This document shows, piece after piece, positions 16,417-24,489 of a DNA stretch of 64,000 nucleotides (position 1 is the stretch's first letter; each line of letters starts with the position of its first letter). The stretch covers positions 30,692 through 94,691 of the forward strand of contig NZ_JXYP01000041.1 of NCBI RefSeq assembly GCF_000964005.1. Direction: 5' to 3'. Source of the stretch: Williamsia herbipolensis. GTDB taxonomy: Bacteria > Actinomycetota > Actinomycetes > Mycobacteriales > Mycobacteriaceae. The notes below the pieces were generated by a model. It saw only the letters and a list, made by a program, of their open reading frames with translations. It was not told the DNA's origin and did not search any database. The position numbers were made by a program, and so were the translations under genes.

Positions 16417-17354
16417 GGTGCCTTTCTCGCGTCGATCTCGGTGCACAGTCGTCCGAGCGCGATCAGGTCGCGTTCGGCGTGCGACTGCCGGATGTAGACG
16501 GTGAGATCGGCGACCGCACCTGCGTGTGAAACATCGGCGACCAGCGGTCCCGGTCCACGGCTGCGGCCCACGCGGTCGATGATCTCGCCGGCCACCGACT
16601 CGATGTGCGCCCGCACCCGCAACGCGAGCACCTGGGCGGCCACTCCGTCGTCGGGCGCATCGTCGATCGCGGCCGCGGCGGAGGCGAGCACGGCCTCGCC
16701 CGAGAACAGGGCCACGTCCACCGCACCGCGGTGCATGAGCGCGACATCGTCGTCGCGAGGGTGAGCGAGCACGGCCTGCGCCACGCGTTGCGCGCCGCCG
16801 AACCAACATGCCGCGACCCCGATGGCGCCGTGCCAGAAGCCCGGGCGCCCGAAGTAGTCCTCGGCGTCGGCGATGAAGGTGGCGGGAGTCGCGTCGAAGG
16901 CGACGGCGTGGGTCTCGGTGGCCCGCATCCCCGCGGCGTGCCAGTCGTCGTTCCCCACGGTGATGCCCGGTGCGTCGAGGGCGACGGCGACCAGGACGCG
17001 TCGGCCCTCGTGCCACGCCGTCACGAGCGCGTGTGTGCAGCCGCGGGAGCCCGAGCACCAGGGCTTCGTCCCGCGCAGAGACCAGGTGGAGGTGTCCGTG
17101 GACGCGGGGTCCGGATCGGCCGCGAGCGTGGGCGGCGGACCCTCCGCCGCCCACACGCCCCATCGTTCGCCGGGTCCGGGTGCCCTGGCACCCAGGTCGT
17201 GCAGGATCGCCTCGGCATCGACGTGCGCCTCCAGCAGGCGCCCGGTGGAGATGTCGGCGCGCGCCGCCTCGGTCAGGGCTCGCCACCGTTCTGCCGTGTG
17301 CCCATGGCCGGGCAACGGGAGGGTGGGGCCGATCCCCGTGATCACCGGGGTCAT
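16413..17354 (-). CDS. Small acyl-CoA-dehydrogenase-like flavoprotein
   Basis: A 313-residue protein, about 70-100 residues shorter than standard acyl-CoA dehydrogenases. The beta-domain region (about 90-165: LRGTKPWCSGSRGCTHALV, then WHAAGMRATETHAVAFD) aligns with the family's middle domain. The helical C-terminus is present (AAQVLALRVRAHIESVAGEI). I do not see the usual E-G-T/S-xx-IQ segment carrying the catalytic glutamate; the protein ends CTEIDARKAP. It may act on a non-standard substrate or without classical dehydrogenation. It overlaps both operon neighbours by 4 bases. Confidence 0.75.
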   Translation of the reverse strand: MTPVITGIGPTLPLPGHGHTAERWRALTEAARADISTGRLLEAHVDAEAILHDLGARAPGPGERWGVWAAEGPPPTLAADPDPASTDTSTWSLRGTKPWCSGSRGCTHALVTAWHEGRRVLVAVALDAPGITVGNDDWHAAGMRATETHAVAFDATPATFIADAEDYFGRPGFWHGAIGVAACWFGGAQRVAQAVLAHPRDDDVALMHRGAVDVALFSGEAVLASAAAAIDDAPDDGVAAQVLALRVRAHIESVAGEIIDRVGRSRGPGPLVADVSHAGAVADLTVYIRQSHAERDLIALGRLCTEIDARKAP

Positions 17355-18049
17355 CCGGCCACCACGCTCGGAGTGGCGGTGACGGGGGTGTCGAGGAGCG
17401 CGGGCAGCGAGGTCGCGAATCCGGCCGGCACCCGGCCGCGGGCCCGGGTGGAGGTGACCACCGGGGCCTGCGCGCTCCACTCCATCGCATACCGGTGTGC
17501 CCGGAGCCGGCGCACCAGGTCGACGTCCTCGTCGTGGGTCAGCGGCGCGAACCCGCCGAGGGCGCCGTACACCGATGCGCGCACGCCCAGGTTCGCGCCG
17601 TGGATGTGGCGATGGCCGTCGCGGTCGATGTACTGCGCGGCGAACCGCTGCGCGGCGTCGCGCGGCCACCGCTCCCAGTTCTCGGGGACGATGGTGCCGA
17701 GAACGGCATCGGCTCCGGCGTCGGCCAGACGCAGGTGATGCACGAGCCAATCGGCCGGAACCCGTGAATCGGCATCGGTGTTCGCGAACCAGACGTCCGC
17801 GGTGCACGGGAAGCCGGAGAACCCCGTGGCCCGCGCGACACCGACGTTGCGCGCGCCGATGGTGCGCACCTCTACGTGCCGTCCCACGACGGTCTCGGAT
17901 CCGTCGTCACACGCGTCGGCGACGACCACCACCTGGACCGGCACCGACACCTGCGCCGCGGCGCGGTCGATGGCGGCCAGGGCCTCGGGCAGGTCGTCGC
18001 GCTCGTTGTGTGCGGGCACCACCACGACGCACCGCGACACCGCGGTCAC
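17351..18049 (-). CDS. Family 2 glycosyltransferase
   Basis: A 232-residue GT-A fold enzyme. VVVVPAHNERDDLPEAL at the N-terminus is the GT2 nucleotide-sugar entry motif. VVADACDDGS follows, then FANTDADSRVP (about residue 90) contains the DxD metal-binding motif. HDEDVDLVRRLRAH near 172 is the likely catalytic ED motif. There is no membrane segment, so it is a soluble, non-processive enzyme; donor and acceptor are unknown. GTG 18049 overlaps the HAD gene's stop by 4 bases, and its own stop overlaps the next ATG by 4 bases. Confidence 0.88.
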   Translation of the reverse strand: MTAVSRCVVVVPAHNERDDLPEALAAIDRAAAQVSVPVQVVVVADACDDGSETVVGRHVEVRTIGARNVGVARATGFSGFPCTADVWFANTDADSRVPADWLVHHLRLADAGADAVLGTIVPENWERWPRDAAQRFAAQYIDRDGHRHIHGANLGVRASVYGALGGFAPLTHDEDVDLVRRLRAHRYAMEWSAQAPVVTSTRARGRVPAGFATSLPALLDTPVTATPSVVAG

Positions 18050-18726
18050 CGCCGATCACCGGAGTCCAGGACGCCGCTCGCGACGACCTCGGCGGCGTCG
18101 CGGTACACCGCACCGGCACCCGCCTGCAGGAGCTCACCGCGACCCACACCGCCGGTCAGGACGCCGATCCCGGGAACGCCACGGTCGGATGCCGCGACGA
18201 AATCCCATGTGGCGTCGCCGATCATCACCGCATCGGCGGCCCGCACACCGGCACGGTCGAGTGCGATGCCGACGATCGTCGAGTCAGGTTTTGCGGTGTC
18301 GACGTCTGCTCCCGAGGTGACGGCGTCGACGAGATCGTCGACGTCGAGGAGTTCTCGCAGCAGGGCCAGTTCATGGTCGGGGGCCGAGGTCGCCAGGACG
18401 ACGCGCATGTTCAGTCGCTTGGCCTCCCGCACGAGTTCGCGCGCACCGGGCAGAACCGTGAGCTGCGAGGAACGCTCGGCGTACGCACGGTCGTGCGCGT
18501 CGGACAGACGGGATTCGAGATCGTCGGATCCGGTGTCGCCGGTGGCGACCTCGATGAGCTCCGACACCAGCAACGCACCGTCTTCACCGATACGTCGGTG
18601 AATCTCCCAGTGCGGCAACGTCAGATCGCTCTCGGCGAACGCCTGCCGCCACGCGGCGACATGCGTGTACACCGAGTCGATGAGGGTGCCGTCGATGTCG
18701 AACAGGGCCGCCCGTGGCTCGCTCAC
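18046..18726 (-). CDS. HAD family phosphatase
   Basis: A 226-residue haloacid-dehalogenase-fold hydrolase. Motif I is ALFDIDGTLIDS (nucleophile Asp at about residue 10, with the phosphatase-type second Asp two residues on). Motif II is VVLATSAP, motif III has the lysine in DTAKPDS, and motif IV is VMIGDATWDF. A helical cap domain sits between motifs I and II, as in phosphoglycolate or sugar phosphatases. It is the first gene of the five-gene operon; GTG 18726 is chosen because HAD motif I normally lies within the first 15 residues. It likely removes phosphate from a pathway intermediate. Confidence 0.87.
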   Translation of the reverse strand: MSEPRAALFDIDGTLIDSVYTHVAAWRQAFAESDLTLPHWEIHRRIGEDGALLVSELIEVATGDTGSDDLESRLSDAHDRAYAERSSQLTVLPGARELVREAKRLNMRVVLATSAPDHELALLRELLDVDDLVDAVTSGADVDTAKPDSTIVGIALDRAGVRAADAVMIGDATWDFVAASDRGVPGIGVLTGGVGRGELLQAGAGAVYRDAAEVVASGVLDSGDRR

Positions 18727-18874
18727 GCGTGATCGCGCGCCGAGGCGAGCACCGATTGCATTGCGCAGACAGGGAATCGCGGATATGCGAACAGCATGAG
18801 GGAACGGCCTTCCGAGGGCTCGAGGATGTGCGACGAACCACCCGAGGACTTCAGGCACGTAGCCCGAGTGTATC

Positions 18875-18890
18875 CAGGCCGGGGGGCCTG
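18875..18890. other. Hairpin in the leader of the GAF-ANTAR gene
   Basis: CAGGCC (18875-18880), GGGG loop, GGCCTG (18885-18890) forms a perfect 6-bp stem in the divergent gap upstream of the GAF-ANTAR gene. No T-run follows and the loop does not match the known ANTAR hexaloop pattern. Confidence 0.3.
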
Positions 18891-18939
18891 TCAACACCGA
18901 CGAACCCTCACCCGTGAGACCATGAGCAGGTGAGAAGGC

Positions 18940-19665
18940 ATGACCGTGGATGAGATGACCGATACGAGTACGCTCCTCGCGCTGGCGCAGCTCGCACGCT
19001 CCCTGCACGAGCAGGACGACCCGGCCGGTGAAGACGCACTGCTGCAATCGATCACCGACAGCGCGGTCGATCTGGTCCCCGGCACCGACCACTGCGGGAT
19101 CACCTTGGTCGACAAGGGGGAGTTCACCTCGGTGGCTCCCACCGACGATGTCGCCGCCCGCGTCGACGCCATCCAGCACGAACGCCGCGAAGGTCCCTGT
19201 CTCGATGCCGCATGGGCGGATCACATCGTCCGTGTCCCCGACTACGACACCGAGACCCGGTGGCCCTCGTTCGTGTCCGCGGTCCGCACGGAGACCCCCG
19301 TACGCTCGACGGTGGCGTTTCAGCTCTACCGCGGTGAATCCACCATGGGAGCGCTGAACCTGTACGCACACAACGCGAATGCCTTCGACGCCGAATCGGA
19401 GGAACTCGGTCTGGCGGTCGCCACCCACGCTGCGCTGGCGATCTTCGCGGCGCGACGGGACGACCAGTTCGCCAGCGCGCTGGCCAGTCGCGACACCATC
19501 GGGCAGGCCAAGGGGATCGTCATGGAGCGATTCGACGTCGACGCGGTACAGGCGTGGGAGCTGATGCGGAAACTCTCCCAGGACGCCAACATCAAGGTCG
19601 CCGAACTGGCACGCAAGCTCATCGACGCCGACCACCCCACCAAGCGCCGCGATCTGCTGAACTAG
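18940..19665 (+). CDS. GAF-ANTAR domain regulator
   Basis: A 241-residue regulator. A GAF sensor domain occupies about 20-165, with PGTDHCGITLVDKGEF and an EGPCLDAAW segment typical of mycobacterial GAF-ANTAR proteins. An ANTAR RNA-binding domain occupies about 180-235 (RDTIGQAKGIVMERFDVDAVQAWELMRKLSQ), whose usual role is transcription antitermination at paired RNA hairpins. A GAGAAGG-type ribosome binding site precedes ATG 18940; a second ATG lies five codons on. It is divergent from the HAD-led operon, which it might regulate. The signal it senses is unknown. Confidence 0.87.
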   Translation: MTVDEMTDTSTLLALAQLARSLHEQDDPAGEDALLQSITDSAVDLVPGTDHCGITLVDKGEFTSVAPTDDVAARVDAIQHERREGPCLDAAWADHIVRVPDYDTETRWPSFVSAVRTETPVRSTVAFQLYRGESTMGALNLYAHNANAFDAESEELGLAVATHAALAIFAARRDDQFASALASRDTIGQAKGIVMERFDVDAVQAWELMRKLSQDANIKVAELARKLIDADHPTKRRDLLN

Positions 19666-19687
19666 CGATCACGACGGTCGACGCGGG

Positions 19688-20149
19688 TCAGCTCGGTCGT
19701 GCCTCGTGACCGGTACGGCCGTCGGTGCGGCGGCGCTCCTTCATCTCCGACTCCATGACATGGCGTCGGCCGTCCAGGAGCTCCTCGCGCGTGCGCTTCT
19801 CGAAGTCCTTCACCGTGGTGTAGTAGCCGTCGTCGAACTCCTCCACGAGCTGAAAGGTCCATCGACCCGGAAAGGTGTTGGCGCCGACGACCTCTCGCCA
19901 CATGTCGGCCGCGAGGCCATCGTGTCCGGCGTCGGACAGCATGTCCGCGGCCTCACCGAACAGGAGATCGGCGTGACCGGACATCTGGTGGGCCTCGTAG
20001 AGGTGACCCCGGACACGCTCGACCCACTCGAGGGCCTCGGTGACCTTGCCGACCGCTTCGACGGTGGCGTCGGACACCCCGGCAGGACGACGGTGTTCGT
20101 CGTCGACCGGCAGGTCGTCTGCGTTGTCGGCCCCGGGCCGATCAGACAA
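19688..20149 (-). CDS. Conserved hypothetical protein
   Basis: A 153-residue hydrophilic protein, mainly alpha-helical in character, that I cannot assign to a named family. The middle (residues 26-85) has an acidic helix ALEWVERVRGHLYEAHQM and a HADLLFGEAADML segment. PGRWTFQLVEEFDDGYY follows, and the C-terminus is highly charged. There is no signal peptide or membrane helix. The start is a TTG that overlaps the upstream DICT-domain gene's stop by 8 bases, so the two form an operon and may work in one signalling pathway. It converges on the GAF-ANTAR gene. Confidence 0.65.
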   Translation of the reverse strand: MSDRPGADNADDLPVDDEHRRPAGVSDATVEAVGKVTEALEWVERVRGHLYEAHQMSGHADLLFGEAADMLSDAGHDGLAADMWREVVGANTFPGRWTFQLVEEFDDGYYTTVKDFEKRTREELLDGRRHVMESEMKERRRTDGRTGHEARPS

Positions 20150-21305
20150 CGGTGAACCGGCTCAGGATCGAGTGCACGGCCTGGGTGACGGTCATGCGGT
20201 CGTAGGTCTGCACGAAATCGAAGGTGCGCTCGAGATCGGGGCCCTCGTCGTGGAGATCGCGCGCGGCGAGCAGGGCGCAGAAGTGGGGCCCGAGGACGGC
20301 CACGTTCCATTCGTCGGCCAGGGGATCGTCGGGATCGAGCGGCGCGTGCTGCACGTTCCCGTCGATCATGTTGACCAGACCGACGCCGTAGACACCGGCC
20401 AGACCGGCGTTCTCGGCCAGTTCCTTCCACCGCTTCGCGGTGAGCAGCGTGAAGAACTTCGCGTGCTGGAAGGTACCGAGGACCACGACCGCCGCACCGG
20501 CCGCCGATGCCTGCGCCTCCAGCGACTTGCTCATCTCGATGAGCAGGCGCTTGGTGCCGCGGCGGGGGCGGTGCACCGCGGACCCGATGGCGTAGGGCGT
20601 GGTCGGTCCGGTCTCGGGCGTCGACCACACCGGGGCCTCGGGCAGGGGCACGATCGCCTCGTCGCCGAACTCCGCGGGGTCTTTCACGGGGGGATACAGG
20701 TCACCCAGCCCGTAGGTCGCACCGACGGTCAGCGCCGCCATCTTGAGCGCCACCGAGTCGACACCCTCGGCGATGACCACGGCGTGGCTGCGCTCCACGT
20801 GCGCCGCCAGGGCATGGGCGAGACGGGCCATGTCGGGCTCGGTGGTACGGGTCAGGAGTTCGGGTCCGGTGATGATCACGTCGGGCTCGATGAGCGCCAG
20901 CATCGTGATCGCGTATTCGCTCACCCCGAGGCCGTCGACACAGATCACCCGGCCGGCACGACGTGCCGCGGCGACCTTCGCCATCGTCCGCTGAGGGCTG
21001 TGCAGCATCTCGTCGGGCTGGACCGAGACCGCGAGCCGCTCCAGGGAGGGCTCGAGATCGTCGTCGTCGACCGAATCGAGGTCGACCGTGACCAGCAACG
21101 GGAGGATGTCGGCGATCGTCTGCGCCTGCTCGGTGGCCGCGAACGCGAACTTGTGGTGATCGAGGACGTGTTCCTGCTGCATGAGGCGCGCAGCGTGCCG
21201 GAGAGATTCCGCGGTGCTCAGTGCGGACCCCGCGGGGCCGCGCACCTGGAGCTCAGCGGCGGCGAGAGCACCGTCGGTGAGACGTCGTACAGGCGCGAAC
21301 TGCAC
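20142..21305 (-). CDS. Degenerate EAL-like domain plus DICT sensory domain protein
   Basis: A 387-residue protein from GTG 21305, chosen because GGAGG lies 5 bases upstream; GTG 21311 is an alternative. The N-terminal ~230 residues follow the EAL phosphodiesterase layout. However, the EAL signature position reads AAELQVR, the catalytic metal-binding acidic residues look changed (VTVDLDSV, ICVDGLG), and only VVIAEGVDS is well kept. It is unlikely to hydrolyse c-di-GMP. The C-terminal domain (about 255-385) is a DICT domain (TKRLLIEMSKSLEAQA, then VVLGTFQHAKFFT), which is usually found next to signalling domains. Confidence 0.75.
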   Translation of the reverse strand: MQFAPVRRLTDGALAAAELQVRGPAGSALSTAESLRHAARLMQQEHVLDHHKFAFAATEQAQTIADILPLLVTVDLDSVDDDDLEPSLERLAVSVQPDEMLHSPQRTMAKVAAARRAGRVICVDGLGVSEYAITMLALIEPDVIITGPELLTRTTEPDMARLAHALAAHVERSHAVVIAEGVDSVALKMAALTVGATYGLGDLYPPVKDPAEFGDEAIVPLPEAPVWSTPETGPTTPYAIGSAVHRPRRGTKRLLIEMSKSLEAQASAAGAAVVVLGTFQHAKFFTLLTAKRWKELAENAGLAGVYGVGLVNMIDGNVQHAPLDPDDPLADEWNVAVLGPHFCALLAARDLHDEGPDLERTFDFVQTYDRMTVTQAVHSILSRFTVV

Positions 21306-21349
21306 AGACACCTCCAACGCCCCGACGAAGGAATCCTCGTCGTGACTCG

Positions 21350-21355
21350 AGCGTA
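21350..21355 (-). promoter_or_regulatory. -10 element TACGCT upstream of the EAL/DICT gene
   Basis: On the minus strand TACGCT lies 44 bases before GTG 21305, giving a leader of about 35 bases with a GGAGG ribosome binding site. Confidence 0.35.
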
Positions 21356-21624
21356 CCGGTCGTGAGTCGGTGGAAATACGCCTCACCGACCCGAGGTCGA
21401 GAGTGTGCAGGTGGAGACCGTGGGAGCGGTCCCGGGAGAGAAGGCCATCGTGCGTTTCCCGTCTTGCCCTCGCCGTTTCGCAGCCACACCGGCAGCGGAT
21501 CGGTTCACGCTGCGTCAGATCTGATCCGGGGTGTCCGGAGGGTCGATCGTGCGGGTCACGGAGGAGGAGGGGATGTAGTCGTTCGCGAGGCCAGTGTCTC
21601 GACCTGACCACAGAGTAGCCGGAT

Positions 21625-21647
21625 CCGGCCCGTACGTCACGGGCCGG
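21625..21647 (-). terminator. Hairpin terminator downstream of pcnA
   Basis: CCGGCCCGT (21625-21633) pairs perfectly with ACGGGCCGG (21639-21647) around a 5-base loop. It lies 50 bases beyond the pcnA stop. There is no T-tract, as is common for actinobacterial hairpins. Confidence 0.5.
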
Positions 21648-21696
21648 TAACCGACCGCACCACCAGGTAACGGAATGATAACGAAGGCGACAGGGG

Positions 21697-23166
21697 TCAA
21701 GAACCCGGTCGATCGGGCTGCTCCTGCCACCACGCCAGCAGGGCCGCCTCGGCCTCCTCGCGGTCGAGCGGTCCGCGATCGAGGCGCACCTCCTTGAGGT
21801 GGCGCCACGCGCGGCCGACCACCGGGCCCGCGGGCACACCGAGCAGTTCCATGATCGCGTTGCCGTCGAGATCGGGCCGCACCCGCTGCAGGTCCTCCTG
21901 CTCGGCCAGGACGGCGATGCGCCGCTCGAGGTCGTCGTACGTCCGCTGCAGGCGCTGAGCTCGGCGTTTGTTCCGCGTCGTGCAGTCGGCGCGTACCAAC
22001 TTGTGCAGACGGGGGAGCAGATCACCGGCGTCGGTGACGTAGCGCCGGACCGCGGAATCGGTCCACTTGCCCTCGTCGTACCCGTGGAAGCGCAGATGGA
22101 GGAACACCAGGGTGGCGATCTCCTCGATCACCGCCTTCGGATACTTCAACGCCTTGAGCCGCTTGCGCACCATCTTCGCGCCGACGACCTCGTGGTGATG
22201 GAAGCTCACCCCACCGTCGGGTTCGTGCCTGCGAGTGGCCGGTTTGCCGATGTCGTGCAGCAGTGCCGCCCACCGCAGGACGAGATCGGGATCACTCTCC
22301 TCGAGATCGATCGCCTGCTGCAGCACCGTCAGCGAATGCCAGTAGACGTCCTTGTGCTGGTGGTGCTCGTCGATCGCCAGCTTCATCCCGGGGATCTCCG
22401 GCAGCACCCGCTCGGCGAGACCGGTGTCGGTGAGGGCCACGACACCCTCGACCGCGTGCTCACCCAGGATCAACTTGTCGAGCTCGGCCGCGACACGCTC
22501 GACGGTGATGCGCTGGATCTGATCGGCCATCTCGGTGATCGCCGTGATCACCCGCGGCACCGGGGTGAACCCCAACTGCGCGACGAACCGCACCGCTCGC
22601 AACATCCGCAACGGGTCGTCGGTGAACGACACCTCCGGCGGCGACGGGGTGTCGAGCACCCCGCGGACCAGGTCGGCCATCCCGTCCAGGGGGTCGATGA
22701 ACTCCTGCTCGCCGCCCGCCCCGAGACGCACCGCCATCGCGTTGACCGTGAAATCCCGGCGCACGAGATCACCCTCGAGGGTGTCGCCGAACTCGACCAA
22801 CGGATTGCGCGTCACCTGGTCGTAGGTGTCGGCGCGGAACGTCGTGATCTCGATCTGGTGGCCGGCGCGCGACGCGCTGACCGTGCCGAACTCGATACCG
22901 GTGTCCCACACGGCGTCGGCCCACCCGCGGAGCAGCGCCTGTACATCGGCCGGTCGGGCGTCGGTCGTGAAGTCCAGATCGGTCCCCAGACGGCCCAGGA
23001 CCGCGTCGCGGACCGAGCCACCCACGAGGAACAAGGAGAAACCGCGCTCGGCGAAACGGTCACCGAGGGGCGTGAGGACGTCGGAGAACTGACGCAGCGA
23101 GACCGCCGCGTTCGTCAGCAGACGGGTGCGGCGCTCGTCGGAGGACTGGCCGGCCGATGCTGTCAC
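21697..23166 (-). CDS. pcnA: CCA-adding tRNA nucleotidyltransferase / poly(A) polymerase family
   Basis: A 489-residue enzyme that adds or repairs the 3' CCA of tRNAs. The nucleotidyltransferase core carries LFLVGGSVRDAVLGR and TDLDFTTDARP with the metal-binding DxD. RRDFTVNAMAVR is the conserved RRD motif, and the RNA-binding neck has DPLRMLRAVRF. A C-terminal HD domain is present (LLHDIGKP, about residue 285). GTG 23166 has a -10 hexamer 8 bases upstream. It is divergent from mutT4, the order of M. tuberculosis Rv3907c-Rv3908. Confidence 0.93.
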   Translation of the reverse strand: MTASAGQSSDERRTRLLTNAAVSLRQFSDVLTPLGDRFAERGFSLFLVGGSVRDAVLGRLGTDLDFTTDARPADVQALLRGWADAVWDTGIEFGTVSASRAGHQIEITTFRADTYDQVTRNPLVEFGDTLEGDLVRRDFTVNAMAVRLGAGGEQEFIDPLDGMADLVRGVLDTPSPPEVSFTDDPLRMLRAVRFVAQLGFTPVPRVITAITEMADQIQRITVERVAAELDKLILGEHAVEGVVALTDTGLAERVLPEIPGMKLAIDEHHQHKDVYWHSLTVLQQAIDLEESDPDLVLRWAALLHDIGKPATRRHEPDGGVSFHHHEVVGAKMVRKRLKALKYPKAVIEEIATLVFLHLRFHGYDEGKWTDSAVRRYVTDAGDLLPRLHKLVRADCTTRNKRRAQRLQRTYDDLERRIAVLAEQEDLQRVRPDLDGNAIMELLGVPAGPVVGRAWRHLKEVRLDRGPLDREEAEAALLAWWQEQPDRPGS

Positions 23167-23174
23167 GAGGTGAC

Positions 23175-23180
23175 AGCCTA
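23175..23180 (-). promoter_or_regulatory. -10 element TAGGCT of pcnA (leaderless)
   Basis: On the minus strand TAGGCT is followed by 8 bases and then GTG 23166. Confidence 0.45.
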
Positions 23181-23231
23181 CCGACCCCCGGATCCACCCG
23201 ATCCGGCGTCGTCGACTCGCCGACCTCGCAC

Positions 23232-23292
23232 GTTCTCCGAACTGTCGCACCCACCGTTCTCCGAACGGGCACCCTCACCGTTCCCCGAACGG
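23232..23292. repeat. Three palindromic repeats with 24-bp period between pcnA and mutT4
   Basis: GTTCTCCGAAC occurs at 23232-23242 and 23256-23266, and GTTCCCCGAAC at 23280-23290. Each is an inverted repeat (GTTC-N3-GAAC), the last two extended to CCGTTC-N3-GAACGG. The start-to-start distance is exactly 24 bases. The array ends 15 bases before the mutT4 -10, so it could be an operator. Confidence 0.7.
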
Positions 23293-23307
23293 GGGGTTAC
23301 AGGCGGC

Positions 23308-23313
23308 TAGCAT
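23308..23313 (+). promoter_or_regulatory. -10 element TAGCAT of mutT4 (leaderless)
   Basis: TAGCAT is followed by six bases and then the GTG at 23320. Confidence 0.5.
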
Positions 23314-23319
23314 CGTGGG

Positions 23320-24489
23320 GTGTCAGCCGAACCCACCGAGCCGAATCGCGATGTCGCAGGACATCCGCGTCGTCGGCGCGGCAAGAGGCGCGGCGGTCGC
23401 AGGCGTGGTTCCGCGGCGGCGACGGGCATCGTCGCGGTCCCGAACACCCGTACGACGGACCCCCGTACAACGGACGACACCCCCAGCACCGCCGGCTCGA
23501 CCGAGACCCCCGACATCGCCGCCGAGGCACCGTCGCCGTCCCGTTCCGACACCCCCACCGGCGGATCACGACGCGGCCGTCGCGGTCGGCGTCGCAAGCC
23601 CAGCCGCCCCACCTCCGACACCCCCGACAACGCCGTCGGCGGCTCCCGCGACGGCGACGTCACCGTCGCGGTCAAACCCTCCGATCTGCGTGCCGCCGTC
23701 CGTCCGGCGGGCCGCGCGCCGCGTTCGACGCCGGCCGATCCCGACGCCGACGCGGGCCCGCGCCTCCGAACCGTGCGCGAGACCTCGGCCGGCGGTCTGG
23801 TCGTGTCGAACATCGACGGTCCCGCCGACGATCGATGCGCCGCACTCATCGGCCGTGTCGACCGACGGGGACGGATGATGTGGTCACTTCCCAAGGGACA
23901 CATCGAAACCGGGGAGACCGTCGAGCAGACCGCGATGCGCGAGGTCGCCGAGGAGACCGGCATCGAGGGCACCGTCGTCGCCTCGCTGGGCAAGATCGAC
24001 TACTGGTTCGTCAGCGAGGGCAAGCGGATCCACAAGACCGTGCACCACTATCTGATGCGGTCGATCGGTGGTGAGCTCTCCGACGCCGACTACGAGGTCG
24101 CCGAGGTGGCCTGGGTCCCGCTGTCGGACCTGCCGAAGAAGTTGACCTACTCCGACGAACGACGTCTCGCCCGCGCCGCCGCCGACGTCCTGGACTCCCT
24201 GACCTCCGACCCCGAACTCCTCGCCCGCTCCGAGGCCGACAACGTGCGCACCGAGCCCAACGAGTACGAGAAGGCCGCGGCCGCACGCAACCAGCGCCGC
24301 AAGGAGCCGGTGCGGGCGCCGCGTCCGCGCCGACGTCGCCGCGGCCCCCGACGTCCCGCCGCAGCCGATGGCACCCCGAGTACGGCGTCGGGCCCGGCGC
24401 AGCCGGAATCGACACGGACGCAGCCCGAATCGACACGGACGCAGTCCGAGCCGAGGCGGGGCGCCCACGAGCCGCGTCACGACGGATGA
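23320..24489 (+). CDS. mutT4: Nudix hydrolase, MutT4-like
   Basis: A 389-residue protein with a central Nudix domain (about 145-290). The Nudix box is [20 protein letters not shown] followed by TGI (about 193-215), matching Gx5Ex7REUxEExGU. The long N-terminal region (1-140) and C-terminal tail are Arg/Pro-rich and low complexity ([14 protein letters not shown]; tail with a 7-residue repeat), unusual for a housekeeping Nudix enzyme and possibly nucleic-acid binding. It is in the position of M. tuberculosis Rv3908 (mutT4). Its stop overlaps the next gene's ATG by 4 bases, starting the Rv3908-Rv3910-like operon. Confidence 0.88.
   Translation: MSAEPTEPNRDVAGHPRRRRGKRRGGRRRGSAAATGIVAVPNTRTTDPRTTDDTPSTAGSTETPDIAAEAPSPSRSDTPTGGSRRGRRGRRRKPSRPTSDTPDNAVGGSRDGDVTVAVKPSDLRAAVRPAGRAPRSTPADPDADAGPRLRTVRETSAGGLVVSNIDGPADDRCAALIGRVDRRGRMMWSLPKGHIETGETVEQTAMREVAEETGIEGTVVASLGKIDYWFVSEGKRIHKTVHHYLMRSIGGELSDADYEVAEVAWVPLSDLPKKLTYSDERRLARAAADVLDSLTSDPELLARSEADNVRTEPNEYEKAAAARNQRRKEPVRAPRPRRRRRGPRRPAAADGTPSTASGPAQPESTRTQPESTRTQSEPRRGAHEPRHDG
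24400..24450. repeat. 21-bp tandem repeat in the mutT4 tail
   Basis: Two near-identical 21-bp units (24400-24420, 24421-24441) and a 9-base third fragment encode [17 protein letters not shown]. Only one base differs between the full copies. Confidence 0.8.

Larger units (their letters stand above)
21306..21696. other. Intergenic region between pcnA and the EAL/DICT gene
   Basis: This 391-bp gap contains the promoter of the EAL/DICT gene at its left end and a 9-bp-stem hairpin at 21625-21647. I see no convincing ORF or RNA gene in the remainder. Confidence 0.5.

Noticed and set aside
14987..18726. True nodulation (Nod factor) cluster
   Set aside because: There is no NodA acyltransferase or processive NodC chitin synthase; the GT2 is short and soluble. 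Only a logical parallel is kept.
23232..23292. LexA/SOS box array
   Set aside because: The half-sites are GTTC then GAAC with a 3-base centre, the reverse of the actinobacterial GAAC-N4-GTTC box.
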